NCBI RefSeq assembly: GCF_016808095.1
Contig: NC_068970.1
Span: forward strand, 46,659,630 to 46,723,629
DNA length: 64,000 nt
Source: Vigna angularis
Taxonomy: Eukaryota > Streptophyta > Magnoliopsida > Fabales > Fabaceae
Reading direction: 5' to 3'
Position numbers and translations under genes: made by a program. A model generated the notes under the pieces. That model was given only the letters and a program-made list of their open reading frames with translations, did no database searches and was not told where the DNA came from. This document shows, piece after piece, positions 55,422 to 64,000 of this stretch (its first letter is position 1; every line of letters starts with the position of its first letter).

Positions 55422-56612
55422 AGAACTTTGCTTGTCCTCAAGCAAACAAGATGTGACTCAATCTTCTACCAATTCATATGATGGTTCACTTTTTCAAAAA
55501 TCTTCTTTTCAAGATAAGTAAATACTTCAATCAAACTTATGACCAAGAGTTCAATCAAGATGTGCACATGCTTTAGTGTTCACAAAGTCATTTAAATTCC
55601 AACAAATACTATTTTTCATGAATGATCAATCAATTAAGCATGGATGTTCATGTGCTTATGGAATATTTCCTCACTAGGTAAAGTGTTTCACTCACACACA
55701 AGTGTATAAGAGGTAATCACTCATTCACTCCACTATCACAATGTCACATGAATCAACTTTGCCTTTCATTTTACCACAATCAAATACATTCACAAGCATG
55801 CATCATCAAAAGGACTTTTCAATGGCTTATAATGTGGCTGGGCTAACAAGAAAATTGGTTTTTCTGGATCACAAAATCCTTGAGTTAAGAAAATCATAAC
55901 AACACAATTATTCTTATTTTTCCCAACTTGCCTTTGCATTGAGCTTTGCCTTTCTTTTCTTTTCTTTCTCTTTTTCTTTTCACATTCTTATTTCTTAGCT
56001 CTTAGCTCAATGCTTTCCTTTTTCATGCTTTCCTAACAACCCCAAACTTGAACATTTAACAATACCACACAAGATTTTCTACTTAACTCAAGGTAAAGCT
56101 TTTCAATAAGGGTTTTCAATTTATGTTCAAGGCTAAGGGTTCAAAGGATAGAACACAAAGTGTTCTCTTTTAGTGGGCTAATCTTATGAATTTGGCCAAT
56201 AAAAAGGGTTCCAACAAACGGCCTTAATCACATGATGCAAAACAAGCAATTGATTCAATCATAGAAAACCTGGGCAAAGTCATTCATGCTTTCAAAGCAA
56301 TAGCATTCAATCAATAAAAACTCTGGAGCTCAAAACCTCACATATAAGCTCATTCACATTTGACATACACATCCTGCCTAATTTCACAATCACAATCATA
56401 ATATCCTGCATTTGTTCACAAAGCTTGTGAATCACCTGTATAAGCATTTTAATGTGCACATCATCTCATCAATCAATCAAGAAGCATCATCAAGCATTAC
56501 TTATCAAACAATCACAGTTAATATCAAACCATCACACAAACCAGGTTTCCAATAAAGTACATCATAAAGTACATCAAACCCTAATCTAAAAATAAATAAT
56601 GCTTACATAATA
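55422..56612 (-). other. 3' untranslated region of element B
   Basis: No gene. Homologous to the region after ORF3 in J and A, including the purine tract (as TTTTCTTTTC near 55955-55980). ORF3, its leader and the hairpin array are all absent between pol and this region. Confidence 0.65.
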
Positions 56613-56660
56613 CTGGGTTGCCTCCCAGCAAGCGCTTGTTTAACGTCACGAGCCTGACCC
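56613..56660 (-). other. GGGTCA / CTGGGAGGCAACCCAG motif (element B)
   Basis: Single copy, minus strand, starting just 6 bases after the pol stop codon; reads GGGTCAGGCTCGTGACG then the CTGGGAGGCAACCCAG hairpin. Confidence 0.7.
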
Positions 56661-56666
56661 AAACTT

Positions 56667-59555
56667 TCAAGGATCAACCAACAACATCATTGTGGAAAAT
56701 TGTTGCAGCTCTCCCCCTAGGTAGGGTTTGAGACGTTGACCATTCACCACCCAACTTCTCTGTGGATCATCAGCAGCTGGATTAAATATTTCAATTGCTC
56801 CATGCGGATGCACTTCTTTTATCACATATGGTCCTGACCATTTTGATTTCAGCTTCCCAGGAAATATCTTCAATCTTGAATTGAACAATAATACCTGTTG
56901 TCCTGGATTGAAAACTCTATTCACCAACTTCCTGTCATGATAAAATTTAATTTTGTCTTTGTAAGCCTTGGATGAATCATATGCATGTAATCGCATTTCT
57001 TCAAGCTCCAAAATCTGCCGTCTGCGTGTGCATTGAGTTTCATAAGGATCAAAATTCAAGAATTTCAAAGCCCATAATGCTCTATGCTCCAATTCTACTG
57101 GCAAATGGCATGCTTTCCCGTAGACTAATTGAAATGGTGACAATCCCATAGACGTCTTCATTGCTGTCCTATAAGCCCAAAGAGCATCATCCAATTTGAG
57201 AGACCAATCCTTTCTTGATGAAGTCACTGTTTTTTCCAGGATTCTCTTTATCTCCCTGTTAGACACCTCAGCTTGTCCATTGGTTTGTGGATGATAAGGT
57301 GCAGCTACCTTATGCTTTACTCCATAGTGTTTGAGTACTTTCTCTAGCTGATAATTGCAAAAATGAGATCCTCCATCACTGATCAACACTCTTGGAGTGC
57401 CAAAGCGTGAGAATATCTGCCTCTTCAGGAATTTAATTACCGTGCTAGCATCATTTTTAGGACAAGCTAATGCTTCCACCCATTTACTCACATAATCCAC
57501 TGCTACCAGAATATATTCATTGTTGAAAGATGGAGGGAAAGGTCCAACAAAATCAATACCCCAACAATCAAAAACCTCAACCTCTAAAATACCTTGTAAA
57601 GGCATCTCATGACGTTTAGTAATTGTCCCTGCTCTTTGACATTTATCACAATTCCTAGCATGATTATGGGCATCTTTAAATAAAGTTGGCCAATAAAACC
57701 CTGATTGAAGGACTTTTGCTGCTGTTCTTTCTCCATTAAAATGTCCTCCATAAGGTGAGTCATGACAATGCCAGAGAATTCCTTCTGCTTCTTCATTTGT
57801 AACACATCTCCTTAGAAGATTATCTGCTCCAATTTTGAACAAATAAGGATCATCCCAAACAAACTGCTTGGCATCATGCAGAAATTTCTTTCTTTGTTGC
57901 CAAGTTAAGTCTTCCGGCATGACTCTTGCAGCTTTGAAATTCGCCATATCAGCAAACCAGGGCCTCTGCTGAATATACATGAGTGATTCATCTGAAAAAG
58001 ATTCCCACATTTCAGACTCCTTACTAGTGACCTCATTGTTGACTAACCGTGACAAATGATCAGCAATTAAGTTCTCACTTCCTTTCTTATCACGGATTTC
58101 TACATCAAATTCTTGCAATAGTAATACCCATCTAATCAGACGTGGCTTAGAATCTGGTTTTGTCAACAAATATTTGATAGCTGCATGATCTGTATAGACA
58201 ATCACCTTAGACCCAATAAGATAAGGTCTAAATTTCTCTAGAGCATATACAATGGCAAGAAATTCTTTCTCTGTGGTAGCATAATTCAATTGAGCATCAT
58301 TCAGCACCTTGCTAGCATAATAAATTGGATGAAACTTTTGTTCTTTCCTCTGGCCAAGGACAACTCCTATTGCATAATCACTTGCATCACACATTAATTC
58401 AAAATTTCGATTCCAATCTGGCGCTACAATTACTAGAGCTGACACTAACTTCTTCTTCAATATGTCAAAAGCTTTCAGACAGTCTTCATTCATCACAAAA
58501 GGAACATCCTTCATCAAAAGATTACTCAATGGTTTAGCAATTTTTGAGAAATCTTTGATAAATCTTCTATAAAACCCAGCATGACCAAGAAAACTTCTAA
58601 TCCCCTTTACATTTGTTGGTGGAGGTAGTTTCTCAATGACTTCTACTTTAGCTTTGTCTACCTCAATTCCTTTAGCAGAGATTTTATGCCCCAATACAAT
58701 TCCTTCAGTTACCATGAAATGACATTTCTCCCAATTCAAAACCAGATTTGTCTGAACACATCTTTTGAGGACAGTGTTCAAATTAGCCAAACATCTTTGG
58801 AAAGAATTTCCAAAAACTGAGAAATCATCCATGAATACTTCAATGCATTTTTCTAAGAGATCCGCAAAGATTGCCTGCATACACCTCTGAAACGTAGCTG
58901 GAGCATTACATAATCCAAAAGGCATCTTTCTATACGCAAAGATACCAAAAGGACAAGTAAAAGCCGTCTTCTCCTGGTCTTTTGGATCTACCACAATTTG
59001 ATTATATCCAGAATATCCATCTAGAAAACAATAGAAATCCTGCCCTGATAACCTTTCTAGCATCTGATCCATGAAAGGAAGAGGAAAATGATCTTTCCTA
59101 GTAGCTTTATTCAACTTCCTGTAATCAATGCACATACGCCAACCAGTGACTGTTCGAGTAGGAATAAGTTCATTCTTATCATTATAAATTACTGTCATCC
59201 CACCTTTCTTTGGAACCACCTGTACTGGACTCACCCATTCACTGTCAGAGATTGGATAGATGATACCAGCTTCTAGCAGTTTCAACACTTCTTTTCTGAC
59301 CACCTCCTTCATAACAGGATTTAACCTTCTCTGTGGTTGAGCACTTGGTTTATAATCTTCTTCCATAAAAATTTTGTGCATGCAGTAAGTTGGGCTAATA
59401 CCTTTAAGATCTGATATTGACCACCCAATTGCTTCTTTGTTGGCTTTCAGAATTTCTATCAATTGCTCTTCTTCTTGTAGAGATAAAGAGTTATTGATGA
59501 TGATTGGCTTTGTTCCATCTTCTTCTAGAAACACGTATTTCAGATGTGATGGCAA
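56667..59555 (-). CDS. pol (RT, RNase H, integrase) of element B
   Basis: 962 codons from the ATG at 59555, in the same frame as gag-protease upstream and separated from it by a single TAG (59574-59576). RT domain has [24 protein letters not shown] and the Athila-typical F-M242-D-D catalytic box. RNase H has [15 protein letters not shown] and [12 protein letters not shown]. Integrase has the zinc finger H-H-C-C ([17 protein letters not shown]) and D668, D727 and E763 (D-X35-E). A C-terminal [19 protein letters not shown] motif ends the protein. All catalytic residues are present and the frame is uninterrupted. It makes and integrates cDNA; it is the best candidate in the window to supply enzymes to J-type elements. 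Confidence 0.93.
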   Translation of the reverse strand: MPSHLKYVFLEEDGTKPIIINNSLSLQEEEQLIEILKANKEAIGWSISDLKGISPTYCMHKIFMEEDYKPSAQPQRRLNPVMKEVVRKEVLKLLEAGIIYPISDSEWVSPVQVVPKKGGMTVIYNDKNELIPTRTVTGWRMCIDYRKLNKATRKDHFPLPFMDQMLERLSGQDFYCFLDGYSGYNQIVVDPKDQEKTAFTCPFGIFAYRKMPFGLCNAPATFQRCMQAIFADLLEKCIEVFMDDFSVFGNSFQRCLANLNTVLKRCVQTNLVLNWEKCHFMVTEGIVLGHKISAKGIEVDKAKVEVIEKLPPPTNVKGIRSFLGHAGFYRRFIKDFSKIAKPLSNLLMKDVPFVMNEDCLKAFDILKKKLVSALVIVAPDWNRNFELMCDASDYAIGVVLGQRKEQKFHPIYYASKVLNDAQLNYATTEKEFLAIVYALEKFRPYLIGSKVIVYTDHAAIKYLLTKPDSKPRLIRWVLLLQEFDVEIRDKKGSENLIADHLSRLVNNEVTSKESEMWESFSDESLMYIQQRPWFADMANFKAARVMPEDLTWQQRKKFLHDAKQFVWDDPYLFKIGADNLLRRCVTNEEAEGILWHCHDSPYGGHFNGERTAAKVLQSGFYWPTLFKDAHNHARNCDKCQRAGTITKRHEMPLQGILEVEVFDCWGIDFVGPFPPSFNNEYILVAVDYVSKWVEALACPKNDASTVIKFLKRQIFSRFGTPRVLISDGGSHFCNYQLEKVLKHYGVKHKVAAPYHPQTNGQAEVSNREIKRILEKTVTSSRKDWSLKLDDALWAYRTAMKTSMGLSPFQLVYGKACHLPVELEHRALWALKFLNFDPYETQCTRRRQILELEEMRLHAYDSSKAYKDKIKFYHDRKLVNRVFNPGQQVLLFNSRLKIFPGKLKSKWSGPYVIKEVHPHGAIEIFNPAADDPQRSWVVNGQRLKPYLGGELQQFSTMMLLVDP

Positions 59556-59573
59556 TCTTTTTAATTCTGGTGT

Positions 59574-61796
59574 CTATGCTTTGACTGTTTCTTCCTTATC
59601 AATTATTTCAAATATTGAATCTTCTTCTGGACTCTTTTTCAATGTTTCCAAGTCCATCAGACATTCATCAATCAATTTCTCTTCTTCTTCATCTAAATCT
59701 TCACATGCATCAATGAGAGTTTTTTCCAATGGAGAAATATTTCGCACCATCCTTTCTTGCACCATACAAACTTCATCAAGTTCATCAAATTGAAAACATG
59801 CTTTGTCATCATTTGGATATGTCATGGCCTTGGATACGTCAAAAGTGACTTCTTCATCATCAACTCTCAATTTAAGCTTACCATTCTCTACATCAATCAA
59901 AACTCTAGCAATCTTCATAAAAGGTCTCCCAAGAATAAGAGGAACATCACTATTCCCTTCCATCTCCATCACAATAAAATCCACTGGGAATACAAATTTG
60001 TCAACCTTCACTAGAACATCTTCAACCACTCCATATGGATATTTAAGAGATCTGTCCGCCAATGGAAGAGCCATTCTGGTTGGTTTAATTTCCAACCCCT
60101 GAATTGTTCTGCACATGGATAGCGGCATTAGATTAATGCTAGCTCCCAAATCAATCAATGCTCTTCCAACTTTCACATCTCCTATGGTGCATGGAATAGT
60201 GAAACTTCCTGGATCTTTAAGTTTAGGAGGTAGTTTCTGTATGATTGCACTGCAGTTACCCTGTACATTGATAGTTTCCTTTTCAATGTATTTGTGTTTC
60301 TTTGTGAGGAGTTCCTTCAAAAACTTTGCATATGCTGGCATCTGTTGCAATGCTTCAGAGAATGGTATAGTTATCTCCAACTTCTTAAACAACTCCATGA
60401 ATCTTTCCAACTGCTTTTGTTTCTCCTTCCTTGAATAATTCTTTGGATAAGGAAGTGGCTTTTCATACTCTTTTTCTTTTTGTCTCTCCTCTCTCTCTTC
60501 TTCTTTTTTCTTTTTCTCTCTCTCAACTCTTTCTTTCCACTCACATGTTTCTTTTTCACTCTCACTCTCATTTTCTTTCTCCTCTCTTTCTTTTTTTCTC
60601 TCCTCTAACACTCTACCACTTCTGGTAACAACAGTTTTACACTCCTTTCTGAGATTATCATGTTTCATCTTGTCAACTATTCTCTCAACATAAACCTTCA
60701 TATTTTTAAATGCAGCATCCACATTCTGACAATAAGACGCATTCATCTTCAAGAATCTTTGGAAAGTCTCTTCAAGTTTTGTTGTTTTCTCAACTGGAGT
60801 AGATTGCATTTGCCATTTTTGTTGTTGCACTTGAACCATTGACACCTGTTGTATTTCCTGTGTTATTTGAGAAAGCTTCATAATTACCTCTTCAAGCTGT
60901 TGAGATATAATTCGATTTTGAATAAGCAAAGCATCATTTGATTGTAACAACTCCTTCTGACTATGATGTCCTCTTTCAATGTTGAATTCGTTGTCACTAG
61001 TAGCCATATTTTCAATAATTTCAGTTGCTTCCTCTGGAGTTTTCCATTTAATGTTTCCTCCTGCTGAGGCATGAAGCATCATCTTAGTTTGTGAACCAAG
61101 ACCCCCAAGGAAAGTTAAGACTACTTCTTCTTCTTTGAAACCATGCATGGGCGTTTTTTGTAACAAGCTTTTATATCTGTCCCATGCATGCCCCAGTGAT
61201 TCTTCCATTCCCTGCTTAAATGAAGAAATTTCTTGCTTGCCTTTTATCCTCTTAGATTGTGGAAAGTACTTGTTTAAAAACTTTGTTACCACTGCTTCCC
61301 ACTCTGTGAAACTTTCTTCTGGGAAAGAACTCAACCAAAGCTTAGCATTGCCTCCCAATGAGAAAGGAAACAAACTAAGTTTGATCGCTTCATCTGGCAC
61401 CCTATTAATCTTGACTGTGTTGCAAATTTCATTGAATGTAGTAAGGTGCTCATATGGGCTTTCATGAGATAACCCATTAAATTGATTACTTTTCACCAGC
61501 TGGATCAGTGCTGGTTTGACCTCCATATTGGCTGCATTGACTCTAGGTCTAGCTATGCTGTTAAAGTGCTGAGGTCCAGCTATATTGGTGTAATCAGCAA
61601 GAGTTCTTCTGATATTATTGTTCTCCATATTTTCTGTGCTATTGTCAGAACCTTGTGGTGATGGTTGCAACAGAGTTTCCGGAGGAGGGAAAAGTTCTCT
61701 AGATGTTCGGATTCTTCTCCTCCGTCTACTCTCGTCTAGACCTTCAAGCAGAGGTTCTGTTGTTTTCTTGCTCCTAGTTCGAATTGCCTCCTGCAT
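59574..61796 (-). CDS. gag-protease of element B
   Basis: 740 codons from the ATG at 61796 (MQEAIRTRSKK). The first ~270 residues are nearly identical to J (capsid domain, FLNKYFPQ, FLGGLGSQTKMML). After ATSDNE the protein diverges sharply: no CELCGGDH zinc-knuckle-like motif, a Gln-rich coiled segment, a long Glu/Lys/Arg tract, then KPLPYPKNYSRKEKQ and the protease (ALIDLGASINLMPLS; PLILGRPFM). It ends in an acidic segment and TAG at 59574-59576, after which the frame stays open through pol. Elsewhere in Athila gag and pol are usually one frame, so this TAG is either a nonsense change or a read-through stop. Confidence 0.9.
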   Translation of the reverse strand: MQEAIRTRSKKTTEPLLEGLDESRRRRRIRTSRELFPPPETLLQPSPQGSDNSTENMENNNIRRTLADYTNIAGPQHFNSIARPRVNAANMEVKPALIQLVKSNQFNGLSHESPYEHLTTFNEICNTVKINRVPDEAIKLSLFPFSLGGNAKLWLSSFPEESFTEWEAVVTKFLNKYFPQSKRIKGKQEISSFKQGMEESLGHAWDRYKSLLQKTPMHGFKEEEVVLTFLGGLGSQTKMMLHASAGGNIKWKTPEEATEIIENMATSDNEFNIERGHHSQKELLQSNDALLIQNRIISQQLEEVIMKLSQITQEIQQVSMVQVQQQKWQMQSTPVEKTTKLEETFQRFLKMNASYCQNVDAAFKNMKVYVERIVDKMKHDNLRKECKTVVTRSGRVLEERKKEREEKENESESEKETCEWKERVEREKKKKEEEREERQKEKEYEKPLPYPKNYSRKEKQKQLERFMELFKKLEITIPFSEALQQMPAYAKFLKELLTKKHKYIEKETINVQGNCSAIIQKLPPKLKDPGSFTIPCTIGDVKVGRALIDLGASINLMPLSMCRTIQGLEIKPTRMALPLADRSLKYPYGVVEDVLVKVDKFVFPVDFIVMEMEGNSDVPLILGRPFMKIARVLIDVENGKLKLRVDDEEVTFDVSKAMTYPNDDKACFQFDELDEVCMVQERMVRNISPLEKTLIDACEDLDEEEEKLIDECLMDLETLKKSPEEDSIFEIIDKEETVKA

Positions 61797-62000
61797 ACAC
61801 AAGAACACAAAACCCTAGAAAAGATTTGGTTAGCAAAAAAAGATATAAGAGAAGATATAAGATTCAGAAAATAAAAACAGAAAACAGAAAAATAAAATAA
61901 AATAAAAACAGAAAAAATAAAAACAGAAAATAAAAACAGAAATTCAAAATTAAAGTCAAAGATAATCAATAATCACACAAATTAACCAGTTAAACCAGAG
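61797..62000 (-). other. Leader of element B
   Basis: T-rich on the minus strand (CTGTTTTTATTTT repeats at 61855-61945), like the leaders of A, D and J. No gene. Confidence 0.7.
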
Positions 62001-62018
62001 TCCCCGGCAACGGCGCCA
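62001..62018 (-). other. Primer-binding site, tRNA-Asp (element B)
   Basis: Minus strand TGGCGCCGTTGCCGGGGA, identical to J, seven bases inside the LTR end. Confidence 0.9.
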
Positions 62019-62024
62019 AAAACT

Positions 62025-63327
62025 TGATGGACAAATTTATGAACACCAAAATATGATGTCACAAACTTGTTTTTAAATCGGCAAGTATGACCGAATCGTT
62101 CAAGTAATAAACTTGGTAAGACCAAGTATCGTTCTTCCCAAAGGACTCACGGCCTAGTTTAGTTGTGTGGTTTCTTGATTAACTAAGACTTAAAGACGAA
62201 ATATTTGGATTTTATATGCAAAAGACGAAAATTAAATATGTATGCATGAAGTTTTGATCAATGGCAAAAGCAAAAGATAAACACTTTCAATGAAATATAT
62301 GTATGAATATGTTGTTGGGGGTCAATTTCATCTTATCCACTCTCATATATTTTAGGAATTCAACATTCAAATCATCATTGTTAATGCCACTCTCTAAAGT
62401 ACCTTTCAAGAAGGCTTCTCCCCAATCACGAGTTCATACAATTCCTAGCATTCCTAATGATCAGTTCATAAGTGCAGGAGCTTAACGACAACCAATATAA
62501 TATTGGGAGAAATTCCCCGGATCTAGACTTCCCCGTACGCGCCCGTATCGACAAAACCAATAATCATGCATCGAATGAGTTAAACAATGCAAGCATTAAG
62601 CAAAGAGGAAAAACCCTAACTAATGATAAAAGAAAGCATAGGTCTTAATTAAAAGAAGTAAAAATAAATTCCATATATGAGAGCTTCAAAAGATTACATT
62701 GATTCCCCAACAAACATACAGAGTTTAGTTCACCATATTCATGGTGAACCTAGATGAATAACAATGAAAGAATGGAAGATAAAACCCTAGAAAGGTGAAG
62801 AGGTAGCCTGAGCATCCAAGATCCTCCTTCAAAGGGGTGGAAGAGAGAGTGTTTGCTTCATTTCTGCCAAAGATACAAACCCTAGGACGTCCTAAAGCTT
62901 ATATACTATTCTAAAATTACAAAAAATCTAGGTCCAAGCCCATAAGTGTGCCGCTCAGCGGTAAACTACCGCTCAGCGGTAAGTGCGCGTCTCGTTTCTT
63001 CCCCTCAGTGGCCATTTTGCCCCTCAGCGGACCTCCCGTGACTTCCTGAGTGCCGCTCAGCGGTAAACTGCCGCTGAGCGGTAACTTCGGCTTCTCCTTT
63101 TGCACTTTTTGATGTCTTTTCTGATTCCATCTTTCTCCTTCTTCACTTCTTTCACCAAATTCACCTTAAAACCTGCACAAAAACACTGAAATCAAGCATA
63201 AACCTGTCCAGCTCTCTTATTTCTGAAAATATGAATAAAAGCATGATTTCAAGCTAGTTTCTAAGTATAAAGGTTGCTTTTAGTATCAATTTTAAGCATG
63301 AAAATAACAGTTTTTCAACTGTTATCA
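62025..63327 (-). repeat. Shared LTR: 5' LTR of B and 3' LTR of the next copy
   Basis: 1303 bp, one visible difference from 54106-55408. On its left is a primer-binding site, on its right a PPT, so the single LTR serves two elements in tandem. Confidence 0.92.
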
Positions 63328-64000
63328 CAACCCCAAACTTAGAACTTTGCTTGTCCTCAAGCAAACAAGATGTGACTCAATCTTCTACCAATTCATATGA
63401 TGGTTCACTTTTTCAAAAATCTTCTTTTCAAGATAAGTAAATACTTCAATCAAACTTATGACCAAGAGTTCAATCAAGATGTGCACATGCTTTAGTGTTC
63501 ACAAAGTCATTTAAATTCCAACAAATACTATTTTTCATGAATGATCAATCAATTAAGCATGGATGTTCATGTGCTTATGGAATATTTCCTCACTAGGTAA
63601 AGTGTTTCACTCACACACAAGTGTATAAGAGGTAATCACTCATTCACTCCACTATCACAATGTCACATGAATCAACTTTGCCTTTCATTTTACCACAATC
63701 AAAAACATTCACAAGCATGCATCATCAAAAGGACTTTTCAATGGCTTATAATGTGGCTGGGCTAACAAGAAAATTGGTTTTTCTGGATCACAAAATCCTT
63801 GAGTTAAGAAAATCATAACAACACAATTATTCTTATTTTTCCCAACTTGCCTTTGCATTGAGCTTTGCCTTTCTTTTCTTTTCTTTCTCTTTTTCTTTTC
63901 ACATTCTTATTTCTTAGCTCTTAGCTCAATGCTTTCCTTTTTCATGCTTTCCTAACAACCCCAAACTTGAACATTTAACAATACCACACAAGATTTTCTA
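63328..64000 (-). mobile_element. 3' interior of a second B copy, continues off the window
   Basis: Matches 55409-56081 with one visible difference (63704 versus 55785). Contains the PPT flush with the shared LTR and part of the 3' untranslated region; no gene in the window. Confidence 0.9.

Larger units (their letters stand above)
54106..63327 (-). mobile_element. Athila-like autonomous-type retrotransposon B (minus strand)
   Basis: LTRs 54106-55408 (3') and 62025-63327 (5'), both 1303 bp and differing at one base that I can see (54156 versus 62075). The order on the minus strand is primer-binding site, T-rich leader, gag-protease, RT-RNase H-integrase, GGGTCA motif, 3' untranslated region with PPT. 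There is no ORF3. The sequence beyond the 5' LTR is not a target duplication but the 3' interior of a second copy, so this element shares its LTR with a neighbour. Left flank is GCACC inside the gag remnant of H. The LTR and first ~270 gag residues are almost the same as J. Confidence 0.93.

Overview
The window is plant nuclear DNA made almost entirely of nested transposable elements; I see no host gene, tRNA or rRNA. It is a eukaryotic (plant) repeat region: Ty3/gypsy LTR retrotransposons of two lineages, ends of three CACTA (En/Spm) DNA transposons with plant-type introns, a non-autonomous long-TIR element, and (TA)n microsatellites. A legume is likely from the general character of the repeats, but that is an inference. 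A CRM-like chromovirus and the depth of nesting suggest pericentromeric heterochromatin.

Layout. 1-395 and 9457-9655 are one minus-strand gag gene, split by Athila-type element A (401-9456, target duplication TTCAT). 9656-10463 is the 3' end of CACTA element M, inserted in an LTR whose tail is 10464-10626. 10627-14292 is the 3' part and LTR start of another retroelement (E). E is interrupted by D (14293-20367, CTTAC), F (20696-29126, TTAGG, CRM-like chromovirus) and G (29184-34721, ATATG), and G carries a solo LTR (31104-32561, TTGAA). 35231-47275 is the 3' half of CACTA element L, with a Ulp1/C48-peptidase-like gene split by a solo LTR (35519-36936, AGTAA) and by element J (37207-46137, ATGGT). 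47276-50312 is the only stretch not obviously retrotransposon or CACTA. It is AT-rich, with two (TA)n tracts and a 1.2 kb long-TIR element. 50313-51992 is the 5' end of CACTA element K, broken by remnant H (51993-54105). H is broken by minus-strand element B (54106-63327), which is joined in tandem through a shared LTR to a second copy running off the window (63328-64000).

How the parts fit. A, D, J, B, G and H share related LTRs; where primer-binding sites remain (A, D, J, B) they match tRNA-Asp. The coding capacity is divided. J (intact) and A (decayed) carry gag-protease plus a downstream ORF3 of the 'putative plant transposon protein' type but no reverse transcriptase, RNase H or integrase. 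B carries gag-protease-RT-RNase H-integrase but no ORF3. D has lost nearly everything but still has matched LTRs and target duplications. This looks like a family in which pol+ elements mobilise pol- partners in trans.

The most unusual structure lies between protease and ORF3 of the pol- group (A, D, J). Two copies of a 48-49 nt motif that can form a hairpin bracket a row of four 18-nt hairpins with constant loop and covarying stems. Upstream of ORF3 in A and J there is also an LTR-like CCGCTGAGCGG box cluster, a TATA-like site and an intron with GTAAGT donor and AG acceptor, as if ORF3 had its own promoter.
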